The translations under genes and the position numbers were made by a program. From Ditylenchus dipsaci (lineage: Eukaryota > Nematoda > Chromadorea > Rhabditida > Anguinidae), in contig SADC01001382.1 in NCBI GenBank assembly GCA_004194705.1, positions 491,803 to 555,802 on the forward strand: a stretch of DNA of 64,000 bases. The letters are read 5' to 3'. Position 1 is the first letter of the stretch. The number at the start of each line of letters is the position of its first letter. Below, piece by piece: positions 1 to 11,450 of this stretch. The notes beneath the pieces are model-generated. The model was not told the origin of the DNA, did no database searches, and worked only from the letters and a program-made list of their open reading frames with translations.

Positions 1-92
1 AAAAGGGGCCTAAAGGCTACGACCCGAAATTTTCGACCAGTAGGGTCGAAGGTCAAAATCTTTGACCGGTCAAGTCAAAATTCGGACAAATG
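1..92. repeat. CGACCGGTCG-type word array (window-edge part)
   Basis: Imperfect copies of the word family built on TCGACCGGTCGA and TTTCGACC lie at the left edge. The same words form the arrays at 737-815 and 1553-1717. This is probably an internal piece of a larger element that runs off the window. Confidence 0.5.
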
Positions 93-736
93 CACGTAAC
101 AGCACAACAATTTTATTGAAATTAACTATCGCTTTGTTTTGTTTTTTTCGCCTTCTTCAAAGTCTCATCCACCAGATTAGCTTTGATGATGAGCAGGTTA
201 GCTGCCGTTTGCTTTGCCAATCGAGATCTGAGTTCTTACTGAAATAGTGATTTTAAAGACAAATTAACTACGCTGAACATGAATCTGACGTGTAATCTAA
301 CAGTTTTGCACATGAATGACCGACAACCTAGCGAAAATAAAACGTTCTGGGCAAATCGGGCAAATCGCCCAAAAAGGTCAATTTGCCCTAAAAAAGTGCT
401 GCAAAAAGACTTTTTTTTTATGCTAATATACTTTTTTGCTGCTAAAATACTTTTTTTTGCTGCAAACGTTGTTTTATTCACGAGCCTTCTTCGCAGCATT
501 TTTCACTAGAAATATCAACTATCATACATATTTTGCTGTCAATTTGTCCACAAAATTTTTATTATTTTTTCGGAACGAATAAACCATGATATTCAACCCA
601 AAAATTGTGTGCTGAAAACAGTTTGTTGAGACAAAAATCCTGTTTTGACTCGTGCAGTTAAATTCGTGCAGGTTATGTAGTCTGAAAATTTATTCGTCGT
701 GAGAACATATGCAATTGAAACAAAAATTTCCTTCGA

Positions 737-815
737 TGGAAGGTCGAAAGTCGAAATTTTCGACCGGTCGAGTCGAAGGTCGAAAGTCGAAAGACTCGAC
801 CGGTCGGGTCGAGTC
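737..815. repeat. Left CGACCGGTCG word array
   Basis: Tandem units of GAAGGTCGAAAGTCGAAA alternate with the self-complementary CGACCGGTCG. The array ends exactly where the element at 816-1552 is inserted and resumes after it. Confidence 0.7.
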
Positions 816-1552
816 TAGAGTTGTGGAAATGTCCGGACATTTTCAAATCGGACATATGTCCGGCATATGTCCGGACATATGTCCGACATTCGGACATTTT
901 CGGACATTTTCTGTTAACCCGAGTAAATATGTCTTATAATAAGATAAAGACCAAGAATGAGCACAAATAAGCTTTATTGACATCAACCAAGGACAAACAA
1001 CACTATTCTCCGATATCATTCAACAAAAATTCAAATTCATTCAATAGATTGAATCTAATAATACTGTTATTCAGGTGTTCCAGGTACCTGGAGTACCTGA
1101 AAATTTTTAAAAAATTCTAAATCTAAAAAAAAGCTATGCCATCATAGGCAAAATCGTGTGCAGAATTGCGTTTGTTAAAACTAAAATTGCGATTGAAGTC
1201 ACCAAAAACCCAAACCTCGTGGTGGGTACCACCTGGTCAGGTGGATATCCGCCTCGGTACCTGAAAAAATAAAAATATTTGAAATCGAAAACAAACCATC
1301 TTTCATGATATCCTGTTTGAGGCTTGGACATGGCAACCTGAAACATAATTATAAGCAGAAATTAGAAGAATTTCAGTGAGCAGAAGTGAAGAATGATTTT
1401 GCCGGACTAAGAGTAATGAAATAATCGCTGAGACAAAAAAAACAAGAAAATGTCCGATTTTTAGTTAACGGGACATTTTCTAAAATGTCCGGACATATGT
1501 CCGGCCATATGTCCGGACATATGCCCGGACATATGTCCATTTCACAACTCTA
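816..1552. mobile_element. hAT-like element with GGACATATGTCC word arrays
   Basis: The ends are inverted (TAGAGTTGTG at 816, CACAACTCTA at 1552). The flanks carry a perfect 8-bp duplication, GTCGAGTC, at 808-815 and 1553-1560, as expected for hAT-type transposition. Inside each end is an array of the palindromic word GGACATATGTCC (about 829-912 and 1452-1540), pointing inwards around a unique core of about 520 bp. The core has no convincing coding sequence. It is inserted into the CGACCGGTCG array, so it is younger than that array. Confidence 0.8.
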
Positions 1553-1717
1553 GTCGAGTCGAAGGTCGAAAGTCGAAATTTTCGACCGGTCGGGTCGAGT
1601 CGAAGGTCGAAAGTCGAAATTTTCGACCGGTCGGGTCGAGTCGAAGGTCGAAAGTCGAAAAATTTCGACTTTTCGACCTTAAAGGTCGAAATCGACCGGT
1701 CGAGTCGACAACCCTAG
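1553..1717. repeat. Right CGACCGGTCG word array ending CAACCCTAG
   Basis: Continuation of the array interrupted by the 816-1552 element. It ends in GTCGACAACCCTAG, which is the inverted form of the TAGGGTTG terminus found on other hAT-like elements in the window. The matching left terminus was not found inside the window. Confidence 0.65.
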
Positions 1718-1868
1718 AAGCATGGTTTTTGAGGGTTGGATCACATTTCGTAGCGCGACATTTCATATCGCGACATTTCGTATCGCGACATTTCAAGGAG
1801 CATGACCACCTAAAGCTAAGTCCCCAATGGAGCTCTTTCACTCTCACTCGCACTCTGCTTCTCATTCT

Positions 1869-2114
1869 CGGTATAGCAACGACTCGGTACAACAAATGAC
1901 TCGGTACACCGACTCGGTACAACGTACGACTCGGTACACCGACTCGGTACAAGTACGACTCGATACACCGACTCGGTACAAGTACGACTCGGTACAACGA
2001 CTCGGTACAAGTATGACTCGGTACACCGACTCGGTACAACGTACGACTCGGTACACCGACGCGGTACAAGTACGACTCAATACACCGACTCGGTACAACG
2101 AGTCGGTACAATTT
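1869..2114. repeat. Minisatellite of GACTCGGTACAA units
   Basis: About fifteen imperfect copies of the word CGACTCGGTACAA/CACCGACTCGGTACAA. Open reading frames on both strands here are simple translations of the array and are not genes. Confidence 0.85.
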
Positions 2115-2150
2115 TCACAAATTTTTCTTCAAGTGTGTTTTCATGGCTAT

Positions 2151-2323
2151 CCAGAACCTTTGGGCCCCACTCGCCAGAACCAAAGGGTCCCAGTCATTTT
2201 AAGTCTAATCTATGCGAAAAATAAGTAAGGCGCGAATTCAAATTGAACATTTTTTTGCATAGATTAGACTTAAAATGACTGGGACCCCTTTGGTTCTGGC
2301 GAGTGGGGCCCCAAAGGTTCTGT
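2151..2323. mobile_element. Short palindromic element (MITE-like)
   Basis: Arms at about 2152-2214 and 2257-2322 are near-perfect inverted copies (outer end CAGAACCTTTGGGCCCC) around a spacer of about 42 bp. No coding capacity. The family is not identified. Confidence 0.75.
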
Positions 2324-2412
2324 TGCTCCGTTTTCATTTCCCTAATTCTAACCTTCATTTGACAAAATTTATGTTTTCATTGTTATTGACCGCCATTTGT
2401 TATAGAATTAGA

Positions 2413-3083
2413 ATGGCTAACGTGCAACTAACATACTCGCAGCGGATTGGAGCAAAAACAGCGCCGATCATTGAAAAAGTTGCTATGTGTGGACTCGGAC
2501 AGGCAGAGTGCTTGAAAAGGATGGAATCGAACAAGTCTATCTTAACTGCTCTGGGTGCCGTACAGCGAAGCAAATCAGCAAGGACCGACGAAAAATTTCT
2601 TCGATCAAGTTCAATCTCACAACGATGGAATGGATTGATGATGCAGCCGATTATAGTCACAGATGCACCGCCAGAAATGCTAACAAGGTTTGGATTTCTT
2701 GTCACAAATAATAGTACCGTATTCTTTTCAATAAAAGGTCCTATCTATTGGAAGGGTTCTCTCTAATAGTCTGGTCCTCTACGAAAACAAAACTAGGAAA
2801 GGTTAACCGTGTGTTATTGCACAATTAAGATGCAGGGGATTTTTTATGGGGGGTTGAAACATAGACAGGTCGACCCTTCTATTAAAGAGTATACGGTATT
2901 ACATGTTAAAAATTATAGGTCGCTGGTGTGAACACACGTCGAAGCATGCAAGCAGAGCTGGCGTCAGGAATTAAAGAAACGGCTGCATCTGCCAGAGTGC
3001 GCACTGATCCTCGAAACCCTGCATGTTGTCCTAAAAAATCCATCGAAAAAGTCATATGTCCCTTTAAATTTTGCAAATTATAA
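2413..3083 (+). pseudogene. FLYWCH/WRKY-GCM1-like zinc-finger gene remnant, copy A
   Basis: From the ATG at 2413 the frame reads MANVQLTYSQRIGAKTA. The zinc-finger-like part (CSGC, later HRC before the exon end) is in another frame of 2487-2711, so the first exon is frameshifted. A second exon at about 2919-3083 follows an ATAG acceptor and encodes RRSMQAELASG. The same two blocks, in the same order, occur at 31.2-31.7 kb on the other strand, which identifies both as copies of one gene or element. FLYWCH-type fingers are commonly carried by metazoan MULE transposons. The exact family is inferred from Cys/His spacing, not from a search. Confidence 0.5.
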
Positions 3084-3546
3084 GTATATCAGCAAGAGCT
3101 ATTGTTTTGACAAATTTTCGAAATTTTCGTTAGAGCAGGGAAATTGTACTCAAGATGCGTGTGTTTAACTTTTTAATGTGAAGAAAATTATCTGGCTCAT
3201 TGCACCAACAATAGTTTATTTTAATCTGAAGATGTAAATTAAACAGTGAAAGCAAATGAGATTGGATTCTACCGCGAAAACAAAACCAGTTCAAAGTGAT
3301 TGAGCGAATAGAGTTGAAACAAGACAGATAGGAATACGGATGATTTACGGGAATTTTTATGATTATCATACCAAAAATTTATGAGGACAATTATTTTGGC
3401 AGCAAACAAATAACCGGTTAAATTTTTAAATATCCATGATCATTCACCGAAGACTTACGACTTAGAAAGTTAAAGCTGAATCAAGAAAAAATTTTACGTA
3501 AAAGTTTTGATAGTATATTTTCCATAATATCAACGGCATGAAACTG

Positions 3547-4556
3547 CTACTTTTTCTTTTGTTTTTTGCTAGATGACTTTTTGTCTGGTTCACCTTCTTC
3601 ACCATTTTGTTCCGACTTTTTATCCTTCGGTTTGGTTCGCTTTCGACCTGAATTATTTTATTATGGTATTAATTTTAAGGATACAGCTTACTGCTTGAGC
3701 TAACTTCAGCCTCCTCCTCTTCATCATCATCTTCTTCAGAAGAAGCGCCTTTCTTTCCGCTTTTACTCTTTTTATCTTTTTTAGCACTCGGTTCATCCAC
3801 TGAATTAGTGAAGAGTCAGTACGGAAGATAGTTTAGTTATACAAGGTATCCAAAAAATTCTTTGGGCTTTTTCTGCCCGTAACTTATTTTAACAATAGCT
3901 TTCGACAGTAATTTTTTTAAATCTGTAGACGCAGATTGACTCATCGCGTGATGAGAAATTTTTGTACATAATATCGAAAACACTATTTTTGTTAGATCCT
4001 GTTGTTGTTTTGGTCTTGGTGGGCCCTAAATGGGAAATAAAACTATACAGCTTACCTAGACCATTAGCAAATTTCTCGTAGTATGCCTTTGCTTCTGCAA
4101 ATGAAGAAAACTTTTTTTGAAGTGGTTGCGGAAATCCACTGATCTAAATTTTACAGCACATTACAATAAAAAGTATGCAAATACTTACACTCTCTTTTAC
4201 ATCGTCGTATTTGTCAAAGATTCCTGCCACTTTCCCTCTTGCCACAGCGTAAAAAGTCGCTGCTTGCGAATCCTCGTCTACAACTAAACTGCCACCTTGT
4301 AAAAATAATGGCTAAAACAGCTGTTCTAATGGCTTACACGAAACAGAAGATGCCTTTCGATCTTGGCAATATTTTTCAGCCTCTTCTTTTGTTCCAAATT
4401 TTTTGTAGACTGGTTGAGGAAATCCATCTATCTGTAATCAACAAAGTTTTGAGAAAAATGGAAAAATTTCAGTCAAACCTGCTTTTTTGCATCTGCCCAT
4501 TTTTCATAGATTCCTTTCGAATGGCCGAAGGCTACGGCGTAAAAAGTTTTTGACAT
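3547..4556 (-). CDS. Protein with two viroplasmin (RNase H1 N-terminal) domains and a charged tail
   Basis: Six exons join in frame: 4556-4479, 4431-4338, 4295-4189, 4143-4056, 3799-3692 and 3647-3547. All have GT-AG introns, and the product is 191 residues. Residues 1-50 (MSKTFYAVAFGHSKGIY, then IDGFPQPVYKKFGTKEEAE) and about 68-120 (FYAVARGKVAGIFDKYDD, then ISGFPQPLQKKFSSFAEA) are two copies of the small domain that starts eukaryotic RNase H1 and binds RNA-DNA hybrids or dsRNA. No catalytic RNase H domain follows. The C-terminus is instead acidic (EEDDDEEEEAE) and then Lys-rich, ending KKQKKK. This suggests a nuclear or nucleolar nucleic-acid-binding adaptor (inference). Frame closure over five introns supports an intact gene. 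Start: first ATG, directly before the domain. Confidence 0.85.
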
Positions 4557-5399
4557 TCGTGATAGGCTAAAATTCAAATTTTTGATAATAATGACTTTAT
4601 TCATGACTCTTTTTATTTTATTTCTCGTTTTTATTTGAGATTCAATATGAAAAATCGTAATTGTTGTAAGAAAGCTTATAAAAAATTTAAAAAAGCACGA
4701 AAATATTAATATTCGAAGTTTCTGGTGGTATAGATTAATATTTTTTTATAGCCAGTATCAACAAGAGTATTTAAAAGAGCCGTTTCGTACATAAAAAGGG
4801 CTCTAGGTGAATTGATCAATGGTAAATTGATCAACGGTGAATTGATCAACTGGTAAATTGATCAACTGGTAAATTGGTCAACCGGTAAATTGATCAACGA
4901 ATTTTGAATTGACAGGGTTTGTTGCTACAAATTCAATTTTAAATATCTCCTCACCCAACTGATCAGCGATTTGGCTAATTTACTTGCCGATCAACAGAGT
5001 AAACAAGTGTCAATATGCCCTTATCCTTTATTGGAATTTTTTCGCCTTGGTCTGCAAGTTATATTTTAGATTGTGCTTAGACTTAGTGTAAGTTAGGCGC
5101 AGGATAGGCCAGCAAAGACTCCTTGATTAACCGAGGACTGGGAGTGACAACAAAAAGAAAAAATACCTAAGGGACAGAGAAACAATCTGTTTTTACTTTT
5201 TTTTATTATAATTCGGTGAATATGTTTTAGTCCTTCCTAATGTAAGCTGGTCGAAAAGATGGTCTATAGGTAAATTCGCCCACAAAATTTTTCATCATCT
5301 TTAAGGACCAAACAAACCACGCTACTCTACCCAAATTGTTTGCTGAAAGCGATTTTGTTGAGATCAAAATATTGATTCGTCTAACCAAGTCTCAAGCCA

Positions 5400-5785
5400 T
5401 TGGGTAGGACCCATTCCGAAATGGTCGACTTCAAATTTTTGGAAATTATTCTGTATGGGCAAACAATTTGTGCTATCTTTATTAAATATAGGTGCCTAGA
5501 ACGATTTGAAAAAAAACTGTTTGGACTTATTAACATGTTCGAAACTGAAGTAGTCACCCATCATCCAAGTGGACGTCCAGCTGGACAACTTGCGCATAAT
5601 CTGATAATTAGGCGACAGAAAACTTCCTTGAAGTACTCAAGGCATCATTTTAGGCAAGATGGAACTGTGGGTTGATCATTCTGAATGATTTTCAAAAATT
5701 AGTGGTCGACCACCTTGGAGTGAGTACCTACCCAGAATATTGAGATTCTGGTTAGTCAAAACAGCATTTTGGTCCTAACGAACCG
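5400..5785. repeat. Dispersed repeat, copy 1 (partner at 11.05-11.45 kb)
   Basis: Shares an extended match with 11046-11450, for example GTCCAGCTGGACAACTT and the GGTAGATACCC-like blocks. The ends have an inverted AAAACAGCATTTT/AAAATGCTGTTTT motif. The short ORF across it is not conserved between the copies. Confidence 0.6.
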
Positions 5786-6139
5786 TTTTCAGGGGACGCA
5801 ACTAACTCGCCAACAAAAGACTCGCCAACGCAAAAGACTCGCCAACGTAAGAACTCGTCAACGCAAAAGACTCGCCAACCTAAGAACTCGCCAACGCGAA
5901 AACTCGCCAACGTAAAAAACTCGCCAACGGCAAATCTCGCCAACGGCGAAAATCGCCTATGGCAAAACTCGCCAACGAAAAACTCGCCAACGCAGAACTC
6001 GCCATTGCGAAACCTACAAATATATATTTTAAATCTTTTTTTAGGAATTTTAAAATTTTTATTTTGAAAAAAGATACATATATTCATTTCATTTAAAAAT
6101 ATGTGTGACGAACTACATTAATTTCGACAGCATCTCAGT

Positions 6140-6560
6140 CTAAGATTCTTAGAGCAACTACTATACCATTGAAGGCAGCGGTAACTTCATAAACGCATCG
6201 TCTAGGGCACAGGTTCGACCACCACTAGCTACATGTCTCATTTTTTCATCTCCTTTAATCTATAATTTGGTGTCCAAACGATACTCACACTCTTGACTAT
6301 TCAACAAGATTATCATCACGGAGTTACACACCTACCGGAGCTTATTTACTGGCTGAAATCGGCTTAATTTTCGAAAGTCGATGATTTTGGAGGTTTTTTT
6401 GATTGGTTTAACTGATATTGCCTGACTTTTTTCCAATAGTCACACGTTTCGCATACAAAAATGTAGCCAAGATTCTAATCTTACATTCGAGCTATAAACT
6501 TAGAAGAAAGTAATATTCACTTACAGCTATAATTCGAAAAACACTCAACGATGTCCAATT
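6140..6560. repeat. Dispersed repeat related to the 35.3-36.4 kb element
   Basis: Contains ACGCATCG, AGAGTGTGAG-type and GTAGCCAAGA-type blocks that recur in rearranged order at 35283-35620 and 39760-39960. No coding potential seen. Confidence 0.5.
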
Positions 6561-6727
6561 ACAAGCCATCCTAGACAACTTTGTCATTTGCATGAAATCG
6601 CACAATTAAGGCATTTGCTGACAGTCAAGCAGTGCTGAAAATAGTCGCAATTGATTGCTCGATGGTTTTGGACCTAGTAGTCATTAAACTTGATAAAAAA
6701 TAAATAAATAGAGTAAATACAGTGTGC

Positions 6728-6814
6728 CTTTGGGGAGATTCGAACCTTCATTTTCTTCCCGAACAGCAGTTCTCCTCTCTTTACAGGCCGAGCCATAGGC
6801 TCAGCCATCCAAAG
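6728..6814 (-). pseudogene. tRNA-like sequence (class II length, degenerate)
   Basis: The minus strand has an A-box-like TGGCTGAGCC and a B-box GGTTCGAATC. The ends can pair (CTTTGG with CCAAAG) at a spacing of 87 nt, like a Ser/Leu tRNA. The T-stem pairs poorly and the anticodon arm is irregular, so this is a pseudogene or the head of a tRNA-derived SINE. Confidence 0.4.
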
Positions 6815-7530
6815 TTTCAGGCAGACGCACCGAAGAGCTCTCCTATGCGTAACACCTCGAGAACTGCATGTCTACAATGAACCATCTATACTTTCTCTCC
6901 ACTCAAAGTTACTGACTTTGACGATGAGCCTCAACGCTTCGAGAATTATAACTCTTAGGATTTTAACTATCTTGAAGAAGTGGCCCCTGTACTGTCCCTT
7001 CACCTCAAAATATAACCAATCTAAAATGGTTTTTGAGCAGTCCTGAAAAAGTAGTTTTTGAGGTCGGTGGGGGGTTGTGATGCGTTGGCAAGTTTTTCGT
7101 TGGCGAGTTTTTGTTTGGCAAATTTTGCCGTTGGCGAGTTTTGCGTTGGCGAGTTTTACTGTTGGCCAGTTTTCGCTGTTGGCGAGTTTTTGGTTGGCGA
7201 GTTTTGACGCTGGCGAGATTCGCCATTGGTGAGATTCGACGTTGGCGAGATTCGACGTGTTCGATATTTATAATCCGTTGATCAATTTAACGGTTGACCA
7301 ATTTATCAGTTGATCAATTTACCAGTTGATTCATTCACCGTTGATCAATTTACCGTCGACCCATAAAAAGAAGACAAATTTTTAATTCTTTTAACAAATT
7401 GAATAAAAAGTTTTATGGTAGACCGTGCATGCCTGAAAATATTGGGTTGATGCGAAATTAACTTCTGTTTTACGGATTAAATTATACAATGTATTGTAAT
7501 GAATGGTGTGATGCTTTTTTTAAAGAATTG

Positions 7531-7662
7531 TTACTCAGGAGCGTAGTCTCCGTCAACGTCAAGTTTGCCGAGCTTCTTCAGCTGACGGACGATGCTCAAT
7601 TGATTCACTTCAAATTGTTCGGCCAGTGTCCGACAAAACCTTTTGCATGTTTTTTTAACCAT
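7531..7662 (-). pseudogene. mariner transposase helix-turn-helix fragment
   Basis: A 43-residue reading frame contains CRTLAEQFEVNQLSIVRQL followed by KKLGKL, the second helix-turn-helix of the paired-like DNA-binding domain of mariner transposases. It stops soon afterwards and no catalytic domain follows, so it is a fragment. The A/T-rich flanks show no convincing inverted ends. Confidence 0.65.
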
Positions 7663-8099
7663 TGCCAAAACGCAAAATTTTAGCTTCTCTAGCGCGAATA
7701 CACTTTATATGCAAATCTCTCTTTTAGCACAAATTTTGGTTTTGATTCATTCCATTCTATTTTCTGAGCATTACTATAATAATTCCGAGTTAGACTAGTA
7801 ACTAATTACAGTCGACTCTCGATATAAGGCCGCTCGATATAAGGCCACCTTTGTCCATCCTGTACTGCAATAAATACTCTCTATCCTAGCTCGCCTGGGC
7901 TCGGCTGCGCCGGGCCCACGCGAGCGACCACGCTGCTTGATGCACCGCATCTTGACAATTTTTTATTCATCGTATCTTTATTCATCGGTATCTTTATTCA
8001 TCGGTACTTCTTCCGTTGGGGGACAAAACTCAATTTTATTAAACACTCAAATTTTATACCATTCAGCAATCTGGGACCATAAATGGAACAGTCTCGGGA

Positions 8100-8300
8100 T
8101 CCACAAAGTTGATTGAGTGGTTGACGGTCAAATGGCTGTATTCCTCCGGCAAACGTTCCAATAGACTCTCTCCAGCACATTGAGTTTTGTCCCCCAAGTT
8201 TTTGTCCCCCAAGAGTTTTGTCCCCCCCCCCCCAATTGAGTTTTGTCCCCCCAACGGAAGAAGTACCAATTTTTTTTATTAACTCGAAAATCAAGCTTTT
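8100..8300. other. Low-complexity GGGGGACAAAA/C-tract sequence
   Basis: Words of the form TTTTGTCCCCC with a C10 run. The ORFs reading GGQNSIGG are translations of this simple sequence. From 8300 to 8925 only unannotatable AT-rich DNA and a palindromic TTAGGACGG/CCGTCCTGA motif (8460-8530) are seen. Confidence 0.5.
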
Positions 8301-8950
8301 AAACACTTAATACCTCTTTATTCAGATAATCAGCAAAAACTACTACCCACATAAATCGACTCAAATTTATAAACAAAATCAGCTTTCAGTACTTATGTAC
8401 TTCGGGGTTCCTGGGTAATGTCTTAGGCTCAGGCTTATGCATGGGTAGACCAAAGTATGTTAGGACGGGCTAAAACATGTTTTTTACGTCTTTCTAATTA
8501 ATGAAACACGTTTTAGTCCGTCCTGACATACGCTGGCCTACCCTTGTCTAAGCCTAAGACTTTACTTAGGCCTGGTAGCACCACCACTTCTCCAGGCACA
8601 CCCACCCACTCTCCTGGTGTCCCTCACCCACCTACTTGCTATCTTAACATAGCTACTTGCCTTCTAACCTACCTGTAGACACCATAAAACAGATATAAAA
8701 ACAACTCTTATGAAAAAACAACTTTCCTCTCGGGACAAAAAACAAAAACCATTTGAATTCAAAATAAGGCCTAATTTCAAATTCCCTCTAAATGACCAGC
8801 TTCCTAAAATAGTCAACATCCCAATGGAATTCAATTAAAAAATTGACCAAAAACCCAAAAAAAAACATATTAAACAAACTCAAAACATCAATTGTTTACA
8901 AACAGACAAAACAGCTCTGATACTATATACAGTGGCGGAAAATTACTTAA

Positions 8951-9181
8951 AGGCCTGACCTCTTCCTACTCGGTGGTCCCCGCCAATTCAAAAATTTTCC
9001 CTTGATCATCGGACTTCTGTACGGATTTTTCCGCCACGTTTCTAACAAAACTAGGCCTAAAATCAAATTTTAGGCTTAGTTTTGTTAGAAACCTAGCGGA
9101 AAAATCCGTACAGAAGTCGAATGATCAAGGGAAAATTTTTGAATTGGCGGGGGACCACCGAGTAGGAAGAGGTCAGGCCCT
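8951..9181. mobile_element. TTAA-flanked palindromic element nested in the Tc1 terminal repeat
   Basis: TTAA duplications at 8947-8950 and 9182-9185 surround a near-perfect palindrome whose ends read GGCCTGACCTCTTCC. The same element is at 21679-21910. TTAA targets point to a piggyBac-mobilised MITE. Confidence 0.85.
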
Positions 9182-9360
9182 TTAAGCTCACCTACCAAAT
9201 AATTGAAAAACCAATATTTTCACCAAAATTTTTTCACTTGAAAACTCTCCGATATCCCGTTTGAAAGTGCGCTTCAAGTGCTACAAAGTAGCATATCAAA
9301 CCTTTCGAGTTAAGTGGAAACGAAATTGTAGCCAGCTTCACTTTAATAACAACGTATGAT

Positions 9361-10607
9361 TTACGCCAGAAAATTACTTAAGCTCATCAACACTTTACAC
9401 AGAATCTCAACAACACCGTGTCGAGAACAACAATGAAACATCAATAACTCGTCGAATAACCCTTGTTTTGATGACTTCTTGACATCTGCTTGGCATAAAC
9501 TTGATGAGAAGGATGCATCGATCAAAGGAATCTCCCTCCAGGCTTCTTTGACGACCTCCTCCAACTGAGCAATGTTCTTCGGCTTCTTTCGCTTGATTTC
9601 CTTGTCAACGTCAATCCAGAGCATCTCAATTGGCGCAAATCCGGAGATTGAGCAGGCCAATCCATTGTTCTCCACCCGTGATCCGAAATGAATTTCTTCG
9701 CCTTCTTTGCAGTGTGTTTTAGATCGTTATTGGCCTGAAAAAAATACAATTATTGTCTGTTTTACCTAACCAAACATGTTTATTGACCTGAAAAATCCAA
9801 TCTTGACTTAACTTATCCTCGGCATACGGCAAAAGAACATCGTGGAGAACATCATCAACGTAGACATGCTGATTCATAATTTCTTCGATGCGATGTATTG
9901 GCCCAGCCCAATTGATCGACATGGCGCCCCAGACTATAATAGAACCGCCGCCACCCTTGACTGTTGGTTTCGTACACTTCGGATTGAATTCTTCCCCAGG
10001 ACGTCGTCGAGCGTAAGATTTGCTATCCGAACCGATTGAACTTTGATTCATCCGTAAAAAGTACTCGCGACCACCAAAACGACACATTAAATTCTTAATA
10101 AACGATCTCTTTAAAGCCCAACATGTTCCATTGTCCAATTCAAATGCTCATTGGCGTACGCAAGCCTCTTCTTCCTGTTCTTTTCGCTGATCAACGGTTT
10201 CTTTCTTGCTACACGACCCATGAGACCAAATTCGTTGAGGCGGCTTTGCACTGTTCTTGTACCGATAGGAACCTCCAACTGATCAGCAATCTCCTTGTGG
10301 ACATCGACAGCAGTTTCGTGGCGATCAGACTGAAAAGTGTCATGTTGAGCAGCCAAAACAAATTGTGAAAATGTCCATGTACCTCCGTAATGCGATGCAT
10401 GATACGATCCATCCTCTTAGAAGTCTTTCGGCGACGAATACGCTTCTTGTTAGCCACGTTACCAGTCGACTTCACATGCTTGATGGCTGGCGAACACCGG
10501 TGTATGAAAATTTGACGAGGCCTGCTATTTCGCGAAGATTCTCCTTCCGCCCTCAACCGAACGATTTTTTGACGCTGCTCTGCACTCAAATTCTTGTTTC
10601 TGCTCAT
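9361..10607 (-). pseudogene. Tc1 transposase, decayed
   Basis: Starts MSRNKNLSAEQRQKIVRLRA (N-terminal helix-turn-helix). Later frames give TSKRMDRIMHRIT, VARKKPLISEKNRKKRLAYA and GGGGSIIVWGAMS, the usual Tc1 order. The first catalytic DES is in a different frame from the RRRPGEEF segment that follows, so a frameshift lies near 10035. A 49-nt GT-AG intron splits WIFQ from ANNDLKHT. There the catalytic aspartate of the DNDPKHT motif appears as Asn. Another frameshift separates WPAQSPDL from PIEMLW, which still has the third-position glutamate. The product must be inactive. Confidence 0.85.
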
Positions 10608-11045
10608 TCCTACACGCGAAAATATATTAACCGCAATCAGAAAGCATAAAACATAATTAATTAAAAAATGGGCTTAAGTAAATTTTGCCACAAAATCGGT
10701 AGCGAGAAGCAATCGACTTTGTTCTTTATTCGAAAGAAAATAATATCGATCCAGTTATCAATGTTATCATGAAGCACTTGAAGCACTCTTTCAAACGGGA
10801 TATCGGAGAGTTTTCAAGTGAAAAATTTTTGGTGAAAATATTGGTTTTTCAATTATTTGGTAGGTGAGCTTAAGTAATTTTCCGCCACTGTAGGAGATAA
10901 AGCCACCTCGAACAGGATTTGTATAGTTAGCTTTAAAAAAGGAGCGAACTTTATATCTGCATCGCCGAGTTCACTGGTTCTAATCTCCCTCGGTGCACAT
11001 ATTTTTTCATGGTAACTTTTCAGAAAATTGAGGGGAGTCTACATA

Positions 11046-11450
11046 AGTACCCTAAAATGCTGTTTTAACTATCCAGACCAGTTAGTACCTGGGTAGATAC
11101 CCACTCCGAGGGGTAGATCCCAAATTTTAGGGAGCTGTTCTGAATGAGCATACAAATCATGCTATCTTTATACAAAAATCGGTGGTTCGAACGATTTGTA
11201 AAGAGCATAACCTGGTTTGAACTTATCAACACACGAGGTGTTGAGGTAGTTCCCCCTCCTCCAGGTGGATGTCCAGCTGGACAACTTAAGTACAACACGA
11301 AATTTGTCGACAGGAGAGCAACTTTTAATCTTCACTAATGTACTCATCATAATGTTTCAGGCAAGATGGAGCTGTTTGTTTGCCCATTCAGAAAAAATCC
11401 CTCAAATTTGTGGTCGACCGCTTAAGAGTAGGTACTTGGGAAAGGACTCC
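11046..11450. repeat. Dispersed repeat, copy 2 (partner at 5.4-5.8 kb)
   Basis: Matches 5400-5785 over most of its length, including GTCCAGCTGGACAACTT. Short ORFs on both strands are not conserved between the copies. Confidence 0.6.

Larger units (their letters stand above)
4807..7354. mobile_element. Foldback element with two nested pairs of inverted subrepeat arrays
   Basis: Outer arrays of TTGATCAA(C)-type words occur at 4807-4899 and, inverted, at 7275-7354. Inner arrays of ACTCGCCAAC words occur at about 5800-6012 and, inverted (GTTGGCGAGTTTT), at about 7084-7258. Between them lie unrelated dispersed repeats (5400-5785, 6140-6560) and a tRNA-like motif. Termini made of tandem subrepeats are the hallmark of foldback-type elements. 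No transposase is visible in the core. Confidence 0.7.
8930..10890 (-). mobile_element. Tc1-like transposon, 1.96 kb, TA-flanked
   Basis: Terminal inverted repeats start CAGTGGCGGAAAATTACTTAA at 8930 and end as its complement at 10890, each next to TA. A longer inner inverted repeat (CTCCGATATCCCGTTTGAAAG, near 9246 and 10790) supports the boundaries. A TTAA element of 231 bp is inserted in the left terminal repeat, interrupting CTTAA. The intact right repeat shows the pre-insertion sequence. Confidence 0.9.

Noticed and set aside
1542..2228. Long overlapping ORFs (133 and 189 residues) rich in TDSVQ or YRVGVPSR
   Set aside because: They are translations of the GACTCGGTACAA minisatellite on both strands.
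4807..7354. CRISPR array
   Set aside because: Repeat units are short, irregular and without uniform unique spacers. The genome is clearly eukaryotic.
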